Source of the DNA: Haloarchaeobius amylolyticus
Lineage (GTDB): Archaea; Halobacteriota; Halobacteria; Halobacteriales; Natrialbaceae
Reading direction: 5' to 3'
DNA length: 64,000 nt
Assembly (NCBI RefSeq): GCF_026616195.1
Contig: NZ_JANHDH010000003.1
Location: 372,001-436,000, forward strand
In this document: positions 1-9,200 of the stretch, in pieces
Position numbering within the stretch: position 1 is the stretch's first letter
Layout of the letters: each line of letters begins with the position of its first letter
Made by a program: the position numbers and the translations under genes
Notes under the pieces: generated by a model
What the model was told of the DNA's origin: nothing
What the model saw: the letters and a program-made list of their open reading frames with translations, nothing else
Databases searched by the model: none

Positions 1-599
1 TCAACCTCTGTCTGGAGATACTCCGGCGCGAGTTCGAGGAGCACCTGAACCGGGCGACGGCGGCCAGTCAGCACACCATCGACCTCACCGACTCGGTCCG
101 CGAGGTGGTCGACGTGGTCACCGAGGACGGCGAGATGGAACGCGAGCCGGTCCACCTCGGCAGGGTGCTCGAACCGGAGGTAGAACGTGTCAGACGGACC
201 TTCGAGGACGCCCGGGTGAGCCTCGTCGGCGACGAGACCGACGTACTCGTGGCGGCGAACCCGATGCTCTCGTCGGTGTTCGGGAACCTCCTCAACAACG
301 CCGTCCACCACAACGACAAATCGACGCCCACCGTGCTGGTGGAGGTGGTCGACGAGGGCACCACCGTCGTCGTGCGTGTCGCGGACGACGGGCCCGGCAT
401 CCCGGACGACCTGAAAGAGCGCATCTTCGAGCGCGGGACGCTCAGTCTCACCAGCGAGGGCTCCGGACTCGGCCTCTACATCGTGCACAAGCTCGTCAGC
501 GCATACGGCGGGGAGGTCTGGGTCACGGACAACGAGCCGGAGGGCGCGGTGGTCGGCGTCCGGTTGCAGAAGGCCGACGGCGAGTCCGACGAGGAGTGA
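1..599 (+). CDS. Sensor histidine kinase, C-terminal part (truncated by window edge)
   Basis: The reading frame is open from the left edge and ends at 599. The visible 198 residues are the end of a linker helix and a complete HATPase_c domain: N-box NLLNNAVHHND, G1 box DDGPGIP and G2 box GSGLGLYIVHKL. This is the ATP-binding catalytic domain of a two-component kinase. The H-box and any PAS or membrane sensor part lie outside the window, so the signal is unknown. It is followed by a 115-nt gap and a UspA gene in the same direction, which may be independent. Confidence 0.9.
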   Translation, partial: NLCLEILRREFEEHLNRATAASQHTIDLTDSVREVVDVVTEDGEMEREPVHLGRVLEPEVERVRRTFEDARVSLVGDETDVLVAANPMLSSVFGNLLNNAVHHNDKSTPTVLVEVVDEGTTVVVRVADDGPGIPDDLKERIFERGTLSLTSEGSGLGLYIVHKLVSAYGGEVWVTDNEPEGAVVGVRLQKADGESDEE

Positions 600-714
600 G
601 TTCCGGTATCGCCGTCCTGACCTGCCATCGCACACCCTGACCCCTCGTCCCCAGTTCCTGGGAACGGCCACACCGAATCACCCCCTTGCGGCCCGTCTCT
701 CCGCCTGTAGACGC

Positions 715-1605
715 ATGTTCGATAGGCTCCTCGTCCCGACTGACGGCAGCGACGTCGCGCAGAACGCCACCGAGTACGCCACCGGGCTCGCCAGACGCTT
801 CGGTGCCGAGGTCCACCTGGTGTGGGTGCTCACGGAGTGGTCGCCGCCCCTCGGCGTCGCCCTCCCAGACGACACGGCCCTGGTCGAGGCCGCCGAGGAC
901 TTCCTCGACGAGGCGGCCGAATCCGTCCGTGCGGAGGGCGTCGACGTGACGACGCAGATACTCGAATCCGACGACGGCGTCGCCGACGAGATCGTCGACT
1001 ACGCCGAATCGGCGGGCGTGGAGGCCATCGTGATGGGCACGGAGGGCCGGACCGGCATCGGGCGACTCACCCTCGGGAGCACCACGGAGTCCGTCCTCCG
1101 ACAGTCCGAACTCCCGGTGTTCACGGTGCGCGAGGAGACCGACCGGATGCGCCCGACCTTCGACCGCATCCTCGCGCCGACCGACGGGAGCAAGCCGTCG
1201 CTGGCCGCGGTCGACCACGCCGCGAGCCTCGCGGTCGCCACGGGCGCGACGCTGGACATCCTGCACGTGATGGAGCCCGCCCCGGGCTGGGACGGCGTGA
1301 GCACGGGCGCACTGAACGACGCGCTCGAAGAGGCGGGTGAGAACACGCTCGACGCCGCCATCGACCGCGTGACCGACCTCGGCGTCTCCTCGGTCGAGCG
1401 GTCGCTGGTCTGGGGTGTGCCCCACTCGGCCATCCTCCGGCACGCCGAGGAGACGGCGGCCGACTGCATCGTGATGGGCACCCGCGGGCGCTCCGGGCTG
1501 ACGAAGGAGCTGCTCGGGAGCGTCACCCAGCGCGTGGTCCGGCGGTCGCCGGTGCCGGTCGTAGGCCTGCATGGCCCGTCGGCGGAAGAGCAGCTAGAAG
1601 AATAG
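715..1605 (+). CDS. Tandem-domain universal stress protein (UspA family)
   Basis: This 296-residue protein has two UspA domains, roughly residues 1-140 and 146-290. Each ends with the ATP-binding glycine motif of the family: GTEGRTGIGRLTLGS in the first and GTRGRSGLTKELLGS in the second. Both keep the N-terminal phrase with DGS (PTDGSDVAQNA, PTDGSKPSLAA). UspA proteins are cytoplasmic nucleotide-binding stress proteins; the physiological role of this one cannot be told from sequence. The ATG start is preceded by a short leader. It converges with the gene ending at 1629. Confidence 0.92.
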   Translation: MFDRLLVPTDGSDVAQNATEYATGLARRFGAEVHLVWVLTEWSPPLGVALPDDTALVEAAEDFLDEAAESVRAEGVDVTTQILESDDGVADEIVDYAESAGVEAIVMGTEGRTGIGRLTLGSTTESVLRQSELPVFTVREETDRMRPTFDRILAPTDGSKPSLAAVDHAASLAVATGATLDILHVMEPAPGWDGVSTGALNDALEEAGENTLDAAIDRVTDLGVSSVERSLVWGVPHSAILRHAEETAADCIVMGTRGRSGLTKELLGSVTQRVVRRSPVPVVGLHGPSAEEQLEE

Positions 1606-1628
1606 CGACGCGGGCGAACCCGTCCGTC

Positions 1629-4040
1629 TCAGGGTTCGCGCCGGAACAGCACCGCCTCGCTGTCGGCCAGCGTCGTCTCGCCGGCCGCAGCGACCGATTC
1701 CTCGTCGACGCCGGGGGCGGCCAGCGCCAGCTCCCAGCCCTCCTCGGGACAGTCGTCGGGCAGGTTGGTCGGCGTGACCGTCACGGGCGTCCCCTCCATG
1801 TTAGCGACGAACAGCAGTTCCTCGCTCGCGTCGGGGGCGCGGCGGTAGCCGAAGTAGCAGACCGTGCCCTCGGTCGGGTGGATGTAGTCGAACGTCTCGT
1901 CGCCATGGACGTCGATGTCGGTTCGGAGCCACGGACGGTCCTGGCGGAACTCGCGCACCCCGCGGTCGAAGGCGGTGCGCTCGTCGTCCTGTTTCGCGTG
2001 CCAGTTCGAGAGGTTCGCGTACGCCTGGACGTCCTTCATCCAGGAGTCGGCGAACTCGTGCAGGCCCTCGGGGCTCGTGTCCTCGAGGGGGACACCCATC
2101 TCGTCGAACAGGGTACCGATGAGTTCGAGGTCGTAGTCGGTCGCATCGACGAAGCGTTCGAGCGCGTCGACGAAGTCCTTGAGTTCGTCCTTCGTCTCGA
2201 AGCCGAGCGACTTCAGGCGCGGGAAGTAGTCGGACTCCTCGTACAGGCCGTCGGGGACTTGCCAGTCGAGGAAGTTCGCCTCCTCGGCGACGACCTTCAC
2301 GTCCCACGTCTCGTCGGTGTCGCGGATGAAGCCCCAGGGGCCGCGCATGTTGGCGTTGAGGAAGTCCATCGGGACGCCCGGCAGGAAGGCGTGGAACAGC
2401 ATCCCCGACGCCGGGTTGTCGTAGGCGCGGTCGATGACCTCCGGCAGGGAGTCGCCGAGGTAAGGGTTCTCCGCGTCGGAGTCCCACGAGTCGTCGACCC
2501 GGCGCTGGGTGCCCCGGCGGACCGTGTCGTGGTTGGCGACGCCGGTGATCCACTGCGAGCCGAAGTCCGCGACCTCGAAGACGCGCCACCACTTCGTCGC
2601 CCAGAAGGTGAGCAGGGCGGGCGTGTTGTGCGCGAAGGTGACGGGACTCCACTGGAACGAGTGCGGGTGCTGCTCGATTAAGCTCCGGTAGGTGGAGGCG
2701 AGTTCCCAGTCCGGGCGCGGCCACGGCCGGCCGTCCTCGTATATCATCCACGGCCGGTACTCCTGGCCGGCGACCTCGTAGGTCAGCCGGTCCATCTCGG
2801 CGAGGAACTCGTCGTCGTGGTACTCCTCCTCGGCCTCGGGGTCCCAGACCGTGAAGTCCTGTGCGCCGTCGACGCGGATGGCGTCGGCGCCGAACGCCAT
2901 CTTGCGGCGCTGCATCTCCAGCAGGAGCGCCCTGACGACCGGCTGGGTGTAGTCGAGGTGCTGGCCGTACATTCCGGGGCCGGCGAAGAAGAGGTCGTTG
3001 AGCAGGTCGAGACCGCCGTTGTCGGCGTGGCCCAGCGCGAGGTCGAACGTGACCGTCATCGGCTCCGGGAGATTGTGCAGCGTGGCGATGAAGTCCACGA
3101 GTTCGTCGGGCCGGCGGGACTCGAGGATGGCCGGGTTGATGGCCGAGAACGCGCTGATGACGATGTCGTAGCCCCAGTTTATCATGTCGGGGCGCCGGAG
3201 GGTCGCGTCGACCGCACCCTCGGCGTCCCCGGCCGGGTCGACGCCCAGCTCGAAGTGCGGGTCGCGCTCGTCGTGTTCCGTGATGGGCTCGATGGGCATG
3301 ACCTGCACCGCGTCGTAGCCGACGAAGTTGCGTTCGGCCGGAGTCAGGTCCTCGCCCTGGCGCTGTTTCTCGCCGATCTCGGCGTACTTGCGGGCGAGCC
3401 CGCCGAGGCTACCGTCTTCCGTGGCGGTGCCCGGGTGTATCTCCAGCATGCTCGTGGAGGGCTCGAACCGGGGCACGTCGTCGTTCCACTCGTCCTCGGT
3501 CGTGGCGTAGTCCTTCTCGGCGAGGTCCTCGAAGTACTCGCGGTCGGCGCGCTCCTCGTCCAGCCGGTCCATGTCGTAGAACTCGGCCGGGCCGTAGGCG
3601 CCGAAGGGAACCGAGTACGCGACCGGGTCGGTGATGGTCTCGCGACCCTCGCCCGTCTCGAAGGAGAGCCGGTAGAGCGACCCGAGGTCGTCGCGCGTGC
3701 CGGCGCGCATGCCCTCGACGACCGCCCAGGTGTACTCGCCCTCGCGGCGCGTCTCGACCAGGGTGCGCTGGAACGAGGCGTCGGTCTCCTCGGCGGTGAG
3801 GTCGACCGGTTCGGTCGGGGTCAGCACCTCCAGATGCACTGCAGCCTCGGGAACCTCCCGGTCGAGCAGTTCGGGCGTCCAGAAGCCGACCTCTGCCCGG
3901 CCGTCGACCAGGTGCGCGCCGAGTCGTTCCGCGATGCGCTGGGCGGCGCGGAACTCGTCGTCGGCCTCGGCCCGCACCTCGCGGGTCCACCCGCAGAGTT
4001 CCTCGGTCGCCTCCTCGTGGAGGACGGGGCGGTCAGTCAT
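1629..4040 (-). CDS. GH13-type glycosidase, glucosylglycerol hydrolase-like
   Basis: About 803 residues with a (beta/alpha)8 GH13 core. Counting from the upstream GTG (4046), the candidate catalytic residues are D393 in IRVDGAQDF (nucleophile), E437 in MIYEDGRPW (acid/base) and VANHDTVRRG near 503-511 (conserved H-D pair). The long N-terminal part before the barrel and the overall length resemble proteins annotated in haloarchaea as glucosylglycerol hydrolase, a GghA relative that splits the compatible solute glucosylglycerol; that substrate is inference. The start is ATG 4040 or GTG 4046. ATG 4040 overlaps the stop of the upstream amylase gene as ATGACTGA, which suggests translational coupling in one operon. 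Confidence 0.8.
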   Translation of the reverse strand: MTDRPVLHEEATEELCGWTREVRAEADDEFRAAQRIAERLGAHLVDGRAEVGFWTPELLDREVPEAAVHLEVLTPTEPVDLTAEETDASFQRTLVETRREGEYTWAVVEGMRAGTRDDLGSLYRLSFETGEGRETITDPVAYSVPFGAYGPAEFYDMDRLDEERADREYFEDLAEKDYATTEDEWNDDVPRFEPSTSMLEIHPGTATEDGSLGGLARKYAEIGEKQRQGEDLTPAERNFVGYDAVQVMPIEPITEHDERDPHFELGVDPAGDAEGAVDATLRRPDMINWGYDIVISAFSAINPAILESRRPDELVDFIATLHNLPEPMTVTFDLALGHADNGGLDLLNDLFFAGPGMYGQHLDYTQPVVRALLLEMQRRKMAFGADAIRVDGAQDFTVWDPEAEEEYHDDEFLAEMDRLTYEVAGQEYRPWMIYEDGRPWPRPDWELASTYRSLIEQHPHSFQWSPVTFAHNTPALLTFWATKWWRVFEVADFGSQWITGVANHDTVRRGTQRRVDDSWDSDAENPYLGDSLPEVIDRAYDNPASGMLFHAFLPGVPMDFLNANMRGPWGFIRDTDETWDVKVVAEEANFLDWQVPDGLYEESDYFPRLKSLGFETKDELKDFVDALERFVDATDYDLELIGTLFDEMGVPLEDTSPEGLHEFADSWMKDVQAYANLSNWHAKQDDERTAFDRGVREFRQDRPWLRTDIDVHGDETFDYIHPTEGTVCYFGYRRAPDASEELLFVANMEGTPVTVTPTNLPDDCPEEGWELALAAPGVDEESVAAAGETTLADSEAVLFRREP

Positions 4041-6054
4041 GGCCACCCTCCGCGGCCGGGAACACCGCGACCGATTCGACCTCGACCTCGGTCGTTGGGT
4101 GTCCGCCCGCCTCGTCGTAGACGATGTCGCCGGGGACGACGTCCTCGTCGAGGTGGACCGTCGCCGGCAGGTCGCCGAAGTTCAGCACGACGACGTAGCG
4201 CTCCTCGGCCTCGCGGGCGTAGGCGACGACGGCGTTCGAGTCGCTCTCGTAGCCGACGCGCTCGAAGTCGCCCTCGGGGCCGAGTGCCGGCGTCTCCTCG
4301 CGGGTCTCGAGCAGCGTCTTGTAGTGGTTGTACAGCGCCTCGTCCACGTCGTCCCAGTGGACCTCCTCGCGGCGCCACGTCTCGCCGATCTCCTGCCCGG
4401 CGTAGAGCATCGGGATGCCCGGCAGGGTGTAGAGCGCGCCGGCGGCCGCGAACGTCGCGGCGCGGCCGCACTCCTCGACGTAGCGCGTCTCGTCGTGGTT
4501 CTCGACGTAGAGCATGAAGTTCGCGTGGTCCGGGAAGCCGGTCTCCGCGCGGCCCTCGATGGCCTCCACGACGTTGACGCCCCACGCCTGGCGGTTGCCG
4601 ACTTGGCGGAGGTTGTGGTACAGCGTCGTGTCGAAGTGCACGTCGAACGCGAGTTCGTGCAGTTCCGGGAGGTACGGGATTGTCTCGTCGAGGAGCAGGA
4701 AGTCGCTGTCCTTCGATTTCACGCGGTCGCGGATCTCCTGCCAGAACGGGCGGGGGACCGCCCACGCCATGTCACAGCGGAAGCCGTCGACGACCTCGGC
4801 CCACTGGTCGACCACGTCGAGCAGGTGCCGGCGCACCTCGAGGTTCGTGTAGTCGAAGTTCGCGATGTACTCCCACTCGAAGTAGGTGCCGGGGTTGCCC
4901 TCTTCGTCCCACTCGTACCAGTCGTGGTACGGGTCCGCGGGGTCCTGGGCCTGCTGGAAGTACGGGTGCTCGCGCGCGGAGTGGTTGAGCACGAGGTCGA
5001 AGAGGACGTTGACGCCGTGCTCGTGGCAGGTGTCGACGAAGGACTCGAAGTCCTCGCGGGTGCCGAGGTCCTCGGCGATGCTCGTGAAGTCCGTGATGTT
5101 GTAGCCGTGGGCCCAGCCGTCGTGCTGGAGGACGGGCGTGAGCCAGATGGTGTCGAGGCCGAACTCGGCGATCTCGGGCACGCGCTCCTCGAGGCGCTGG
5201 AAGACCTGCCCGTCGCCCTGGCGGAACGCCACGTCGGGTTCGTCTTCGAACTGGCTGGAACTGGAGTCGTAGGTCGGCCCCTCGGCCACCTCGGGCGGGG
5301 CGTCGGCGTCGCCCTGCGTGTCCTCGCCGCCGAAGGCGCGGACGTACATCTCGTAGAGGGTCATCTCCTTGCCCCACTGCGGGACGTCGTTCGGCCGGGC
5401 GATGGCGAGGTCGCCGGAGTCGTCGCGGGTCACGTCGACCACGTCGGCGACGCTGTGGGTCGCGCCGATGGCGACCGCGTGGACGCGCAGGCGGTCGTCG
5501 ACGGCCGACGCCGGGACGGATGCCTCGCGGCCCGAGACGGTCAGGTCACCGTCGAGGGCGTCACGGTCGCGGTCGTCCACGAAGAACTCGACGTCGAGCG
5601 AGTCCGCGTCGGCGTCGCTCTGGGGGTTCGCCTTCGGCGTCGCCGAGAAGACGAGGTCGTCGCCGTCGACCGCGCCGTCGAGTCGGACGCGCGGGCGCCC
5701 CTCGCGCCCCTCGGGGCTGGTGGTCGCGTGCTCGCCGGAACCGAACACGCCGGAACCGCTGGCGTGTGCCGGCTCGTCCTCTCGCTCGACGACGTGTGTT
5801 CGCTCGACGCTGCTCTGGTGGTAGACCCGGACGGTCAACTGGTGCGTGCCGTCGGGCGCGTCGAGTTCGAACGTGTAGGTGCCTTCGACGTCGGGGGTGA
5901 CGTGCTCGACCGCGTCGTCACCCACGTCGATGGTTGCAGCTGCCGGTGCGTCTGCGACGCGCCACGTGTAGGAACCGGACGGGTCCGGGTCACGCGGCGC
6001 CAGCTCGACCGAATCGCCGACCTCGGCGAACCGGGGTGGCCCAGGATGGTGCAT
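4033..6054 (-). CDS. malA: Alpha-amylase family GH13 enzyme (MalA-like)
   Basis: A 673-residue protein. Residues 1-220 are beta-rich, an immunoglobulin or carbohydrate-binding-like N-terminus. The GH13 barrel follows with all four classic regions: DLVLNHS (353-359), GFRCDMA (424-430, nucleophile D428), LLLDETI with acid E457, and ENHDE (H520, D521). It should cleave alpha-1,4 glucans or maltodextrins. No Sec or Tat signal is visible, so it probably acts in the cytoplasm. I chose ATG 6054 rather than the ATG at 6168 because the extra 38 residues read like non-coding sequence and enter the divergent promoter. Its stop overlaps the next gene by 8 nt. Confidence 0.85.
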   Translation of the reverse strand: MHHPGPPRFAEVGDSVELAPRDPDPSGSYTWRVADAPAAATIDVGDDAVEHVTPDVEGTYTFELDAPDGTHQLTVRVYHQSSVERTHVVEREDEPAHASGSGVFGSGEHATTSPEGREGRPRVRLDGAVDGDDLVFSATPKANPQSDADADSLDVEFFVDDRDRDALDGDLTVSGREASVPASAVDDRLRVHAVAIGATHSVADVVDVTRDDSGDLAIARPNDVPQWGKEMTLYEMYVRAFGGEDTQGDADAPPEVAEGPTYDSSSSQFEDEPDVAFRQGDGQVFQRLEERVPEIAEFGLDTIWLTPVLQHDGWAHGYNITDFTSIAEDLGTREDFESFVDTCHEHGVNVLFDLVLNHSAREHPYFQQAQDPADPYHDWYEWDEEGNPGTYFEWEYIANFDYTNLEVRRHLLDVVDQWAEVVDGFRCDMAWAVPRPFWQEIRDRVKSKDSDFLLLDETIPYLPELHELAFDVHFDTTLYHNLRQVGNRQAWGVNVVEAIEGRAETGFPDHANFMLYVENHDETRYVEECGRAATFAAAGALYTLPGIPMLYAGQEIGETWRREEVHWDDVDEALYNHYKTLLETREETPALGPEGDFERVGYESDSNAVVAYAREAEERYVVVLNFGDLPATVHLDEDVVPGDIVYDEAGGHPTTEVEVESVAVFPAAEGGHD

Positions 6055-6204
6055 ACAGTTTACTATCACACGAGTTGTATTGTTTTTTCGATTGCCGCAG
6101 TGACGGCCGGCGTCAGGGCCTGAGACGCCAGTATAGCGCCCGAGACGGCCGGTATTGGCGGATACCAACTATTTTTCAACCTCCGGGAGAGAGGTGTACC
6201 AACC
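6055..6204. promoter_or_regulatory. Divergent promoter region between malA and the GH15 gene
   Basis: The 150 bp between the two starts contain a T/A-rich tract at 6061-6092, about 10-35 nt before the amylase ATG, and an ACTATTTTTC tract at 6168-6177, about 30 nt before the GH15 ATG. Both are placed where haloarchaeal TATA boxes sit. GGGAGAGAGG at 6185-6194 can serve as ribosome-binding site for the GH15 gene. Shared control of both sides is plausible from the layout. Confidence 0.5.
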
Positions 6205-9200
6205 ATGCGCATTCAGCAGGGGCGCCGCATCGACGGCGAGCGTCCCACGACGGACGGGTTGTTCTCCGGCGGCGACGGCCGACTCGTCTTCGTCGAGCGA
6301 GACGGGTCGATCCGCGACTACTCCTATCCACTCTCTGGACTGTACGGACTCGACGACTCCCGGTTCGGCGTCTGGTCGGCCGACGAGGTCGCCTGGCTCG
6401 ACGAGGTCGAGACGGTCCGCCAGGAGTACTACCGCGACACGACCCTCGTCGTGACCGAACACGAGGCCGACGACTGGACCGCACGACAGTACGACCTCAC
6501 GCTCTCGGGGGCGCACGTGACCCACGTCGAGTTGCGCGGCTCGGTCCCCGACGACGCCCACCTCGTCTCGTCGCTGTCGTTCGTCCCGGACGGGAGCGTC
6601 CAGCCCGGCGGCAAACTGGCCCACGAGAACGCGGTCGAGGTGTACCACGACCGCGAACACGACTACGTGACCGCCTCGACCGGCCTCGACAACGGGACCG
6701 GCGAGAGCGACCTCGGCAAGTTCGCGGTCGGCGGCTGGGACCCCCTCGGCGACACGGTCCGGGTCGCGGCCCCCTTCGACTCCGAGGGCGAACTCGCGCA
6801 CACGACGCTGGTGACGCTGCTCACCGACCGCACCGAGACCGACCGACAGGACGCGCTCGCGCACCTCAGAGCGGTCGCGGACCACCACCCGACCGACAAG
6901 TCGCTCCGGGCGGTCGCCGAGTCCCAGCGCCACGGCCTCTCGGGGATGCCCCACCGTGACGCCATCGCGACGGACCTCCGGACGCTCGGCCTGCTGCGCG
7001 CCCCCAGTGGCGCGCTGATGAAGGCGCCGGAGTACGACCCCTTCACCGAGTCCTCGGGTGGCTACGGCTACACCTGGTTCCGCGACCACGCGGTCGTCGG
7101 CGACGCCCTCCTCGGCGTCGACAGCTCGTTCGACCTCGGCGAGGCCGCGCCGGACCACGCCGCCGCGGTTCGCTTCCTCTGTGAGACCCAGCTCGAGGAT
7201 GGGACGTGGCCCCAGCGCGTCTGGCCGAAGGACGGCGCGCTCGCCCCCGGCTGGGCGAACGGGAACCTCGAGTCCGACGGCGAGGCCTACCAGCCCGACC
7301 AGGGCGCTCGCGCCATCACCTACCTCGCACGGTACCTCCGGGCCCACGACCCGAGCGCGGCCGACCGCGGCATGGCCGAGGAGGCCATCGCCCGCGGCCT
7401 CGACGGCCTCGACGCGACCTTCCGCGGCGAGGAACTCGGCCGCTACCAGAGCGTCTGGGAGAACGAGGGCGGCCGGTTCGTCCACGGCGTCGCGACCGCG
7501 CTGGAGGCGTACGCGACCGCGGCGCTCGCCCCGGTCTCTGACGACCTCACCGAGCGCGCCCACGAGGGCGCACACGACCTCGTCGAGCTGCTCGACGGGT
7601 TCTGGGACGAGGAGGCCGGCGTCTTCGCCCGGCGACTCGACGCCGACGGCGAGCCGGTCCACGACCGCTTCGACGTGGCGACGCTCGCGGTCGCCTCGGC
7701 CTACCGGTCCTACGCGCGACTGGACCACGGCTCCGAGGCCGAACTCTCCAGCGCGCAGGTCGCCCGGCTCGACTCGCACGTCCAGTCGACGCTCGACGCC
7801 CTCGAACAGTCCGTCGGTGACGCGGTCGGGCTGGCCCGCTACGAGCGCGACAACTGGCGGGGCGAGGGCGACGGTGACCCGAAGGTCTGGTCCGTCGCGA
7901 CCGCCTGGGGCGTCGTCGGCGCCGCCGAACTCGCCGCCCTGCTGGACGAGTACGACCCCGACCCGGACGCCGGCGAGGTCGGCCAACTCGTCGAACGGGC
8001 GAAGGGCCTCCTCGAACCGTTGCTGCCCGGCGGCGAACTGGTGAGCGAGCACGGCTACCTCGCCGAACAGTCCTTCGCCGACGGCTCGCAGGACAGCGCC
8101 ACGCCGCTGGCGTGGGCCCACGGCCTCCGGCTCGCGGGCATCGTCGAACTCGACCAGCTCGGCGCACTCGGCGCGGAGACCGCGGCCCCGACCGGCCCGG
8201 ACGAACAGCCGACGTGGACGACCGGCGAGAAGTACGGCATCGGGACGGTCCCCGACCACGAGGACCCGGAGTCCCACGTCTGGTTCACGCTGACCGAGGG
8301 GGCCCTCACGGAGCCGCGGTTCCCCCGCGTCGACCTGATGAACGTGAAGACGCTCGACTTCCTCGTCGTCGATTCCGAGGGTGGCTACGCGGCCCGCACC
8401 CACAACGAGCACCGTACCGACGACGACGCCGAGACCCTCTCGCGACACACCGAGATGGTCGGCACCGACGCGCTGGTCTACCGCCAGACCATCACGGAGG
8501 ACGATGACGACCACGAGTGGGAGCTGTCGGTCGAGTACGTCACCGACCCCGAAGGCGACGCCATCGTCGGCGACGTGTCCTTCTCCGCCCGCGACGACAA
8601 CCAGTACGACGTCTACGCCGTCGCCGACAGCGCCTGCTCGAACAGCGGCGCCCACGACCGGGCCGCGGTCGTCGGCGACGAGAGCGAGTACGCCCTCACG
8701 TCGGTCGACGACACGCCGGAGTACCTCGACAACGCCATCGTCGACCCCGACGGCGAGGAGTACGAGGTCGCGGTCGCCCTCGCCTCCAGCCGGTCGTTCG
8801 ACGTTGCCACCGTCGGCACCCCCGACGCTGCCCACGTCGCCGACCTGTTCCGGGGCGACGCGACCGCCATCGACCACGCCGCCGACGCGGCCCACGGGAA
8901 CGTGGTCCTGCTCGGCCGGCTCGGCTCCGGCGTCAGCTCCGTCGCCGACACGCTCGCGCTCGGCTTCGCCACCGAGGGCGACGAGGATGCGGCCCTGACG
9001 GCCGCCGGCGACGCCCTCGACGGCGGCTTCGTCTCGGTGCGCGACGGCTACGTCAACGCGTGGCAGGAGTTCGTCGCGGACGTCTCGCTCCCGAACTCGG
9101 TGCAGGGCTCCTCGCACCTCGCGAACCTGTACCGCGCCTCCGTCATGGTGTTGAAGGCGGTCGAGGACAAGACCTTCCGCGGCGCCGGCATCGCCAGCCC

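Noticed and set aside
2817-4517. Long plus-strand frame opposite the GH13 genes
   Set aside because: Shadow of the minus-strand coding pair; its end is low-complexity Arg/Pro/Ser.
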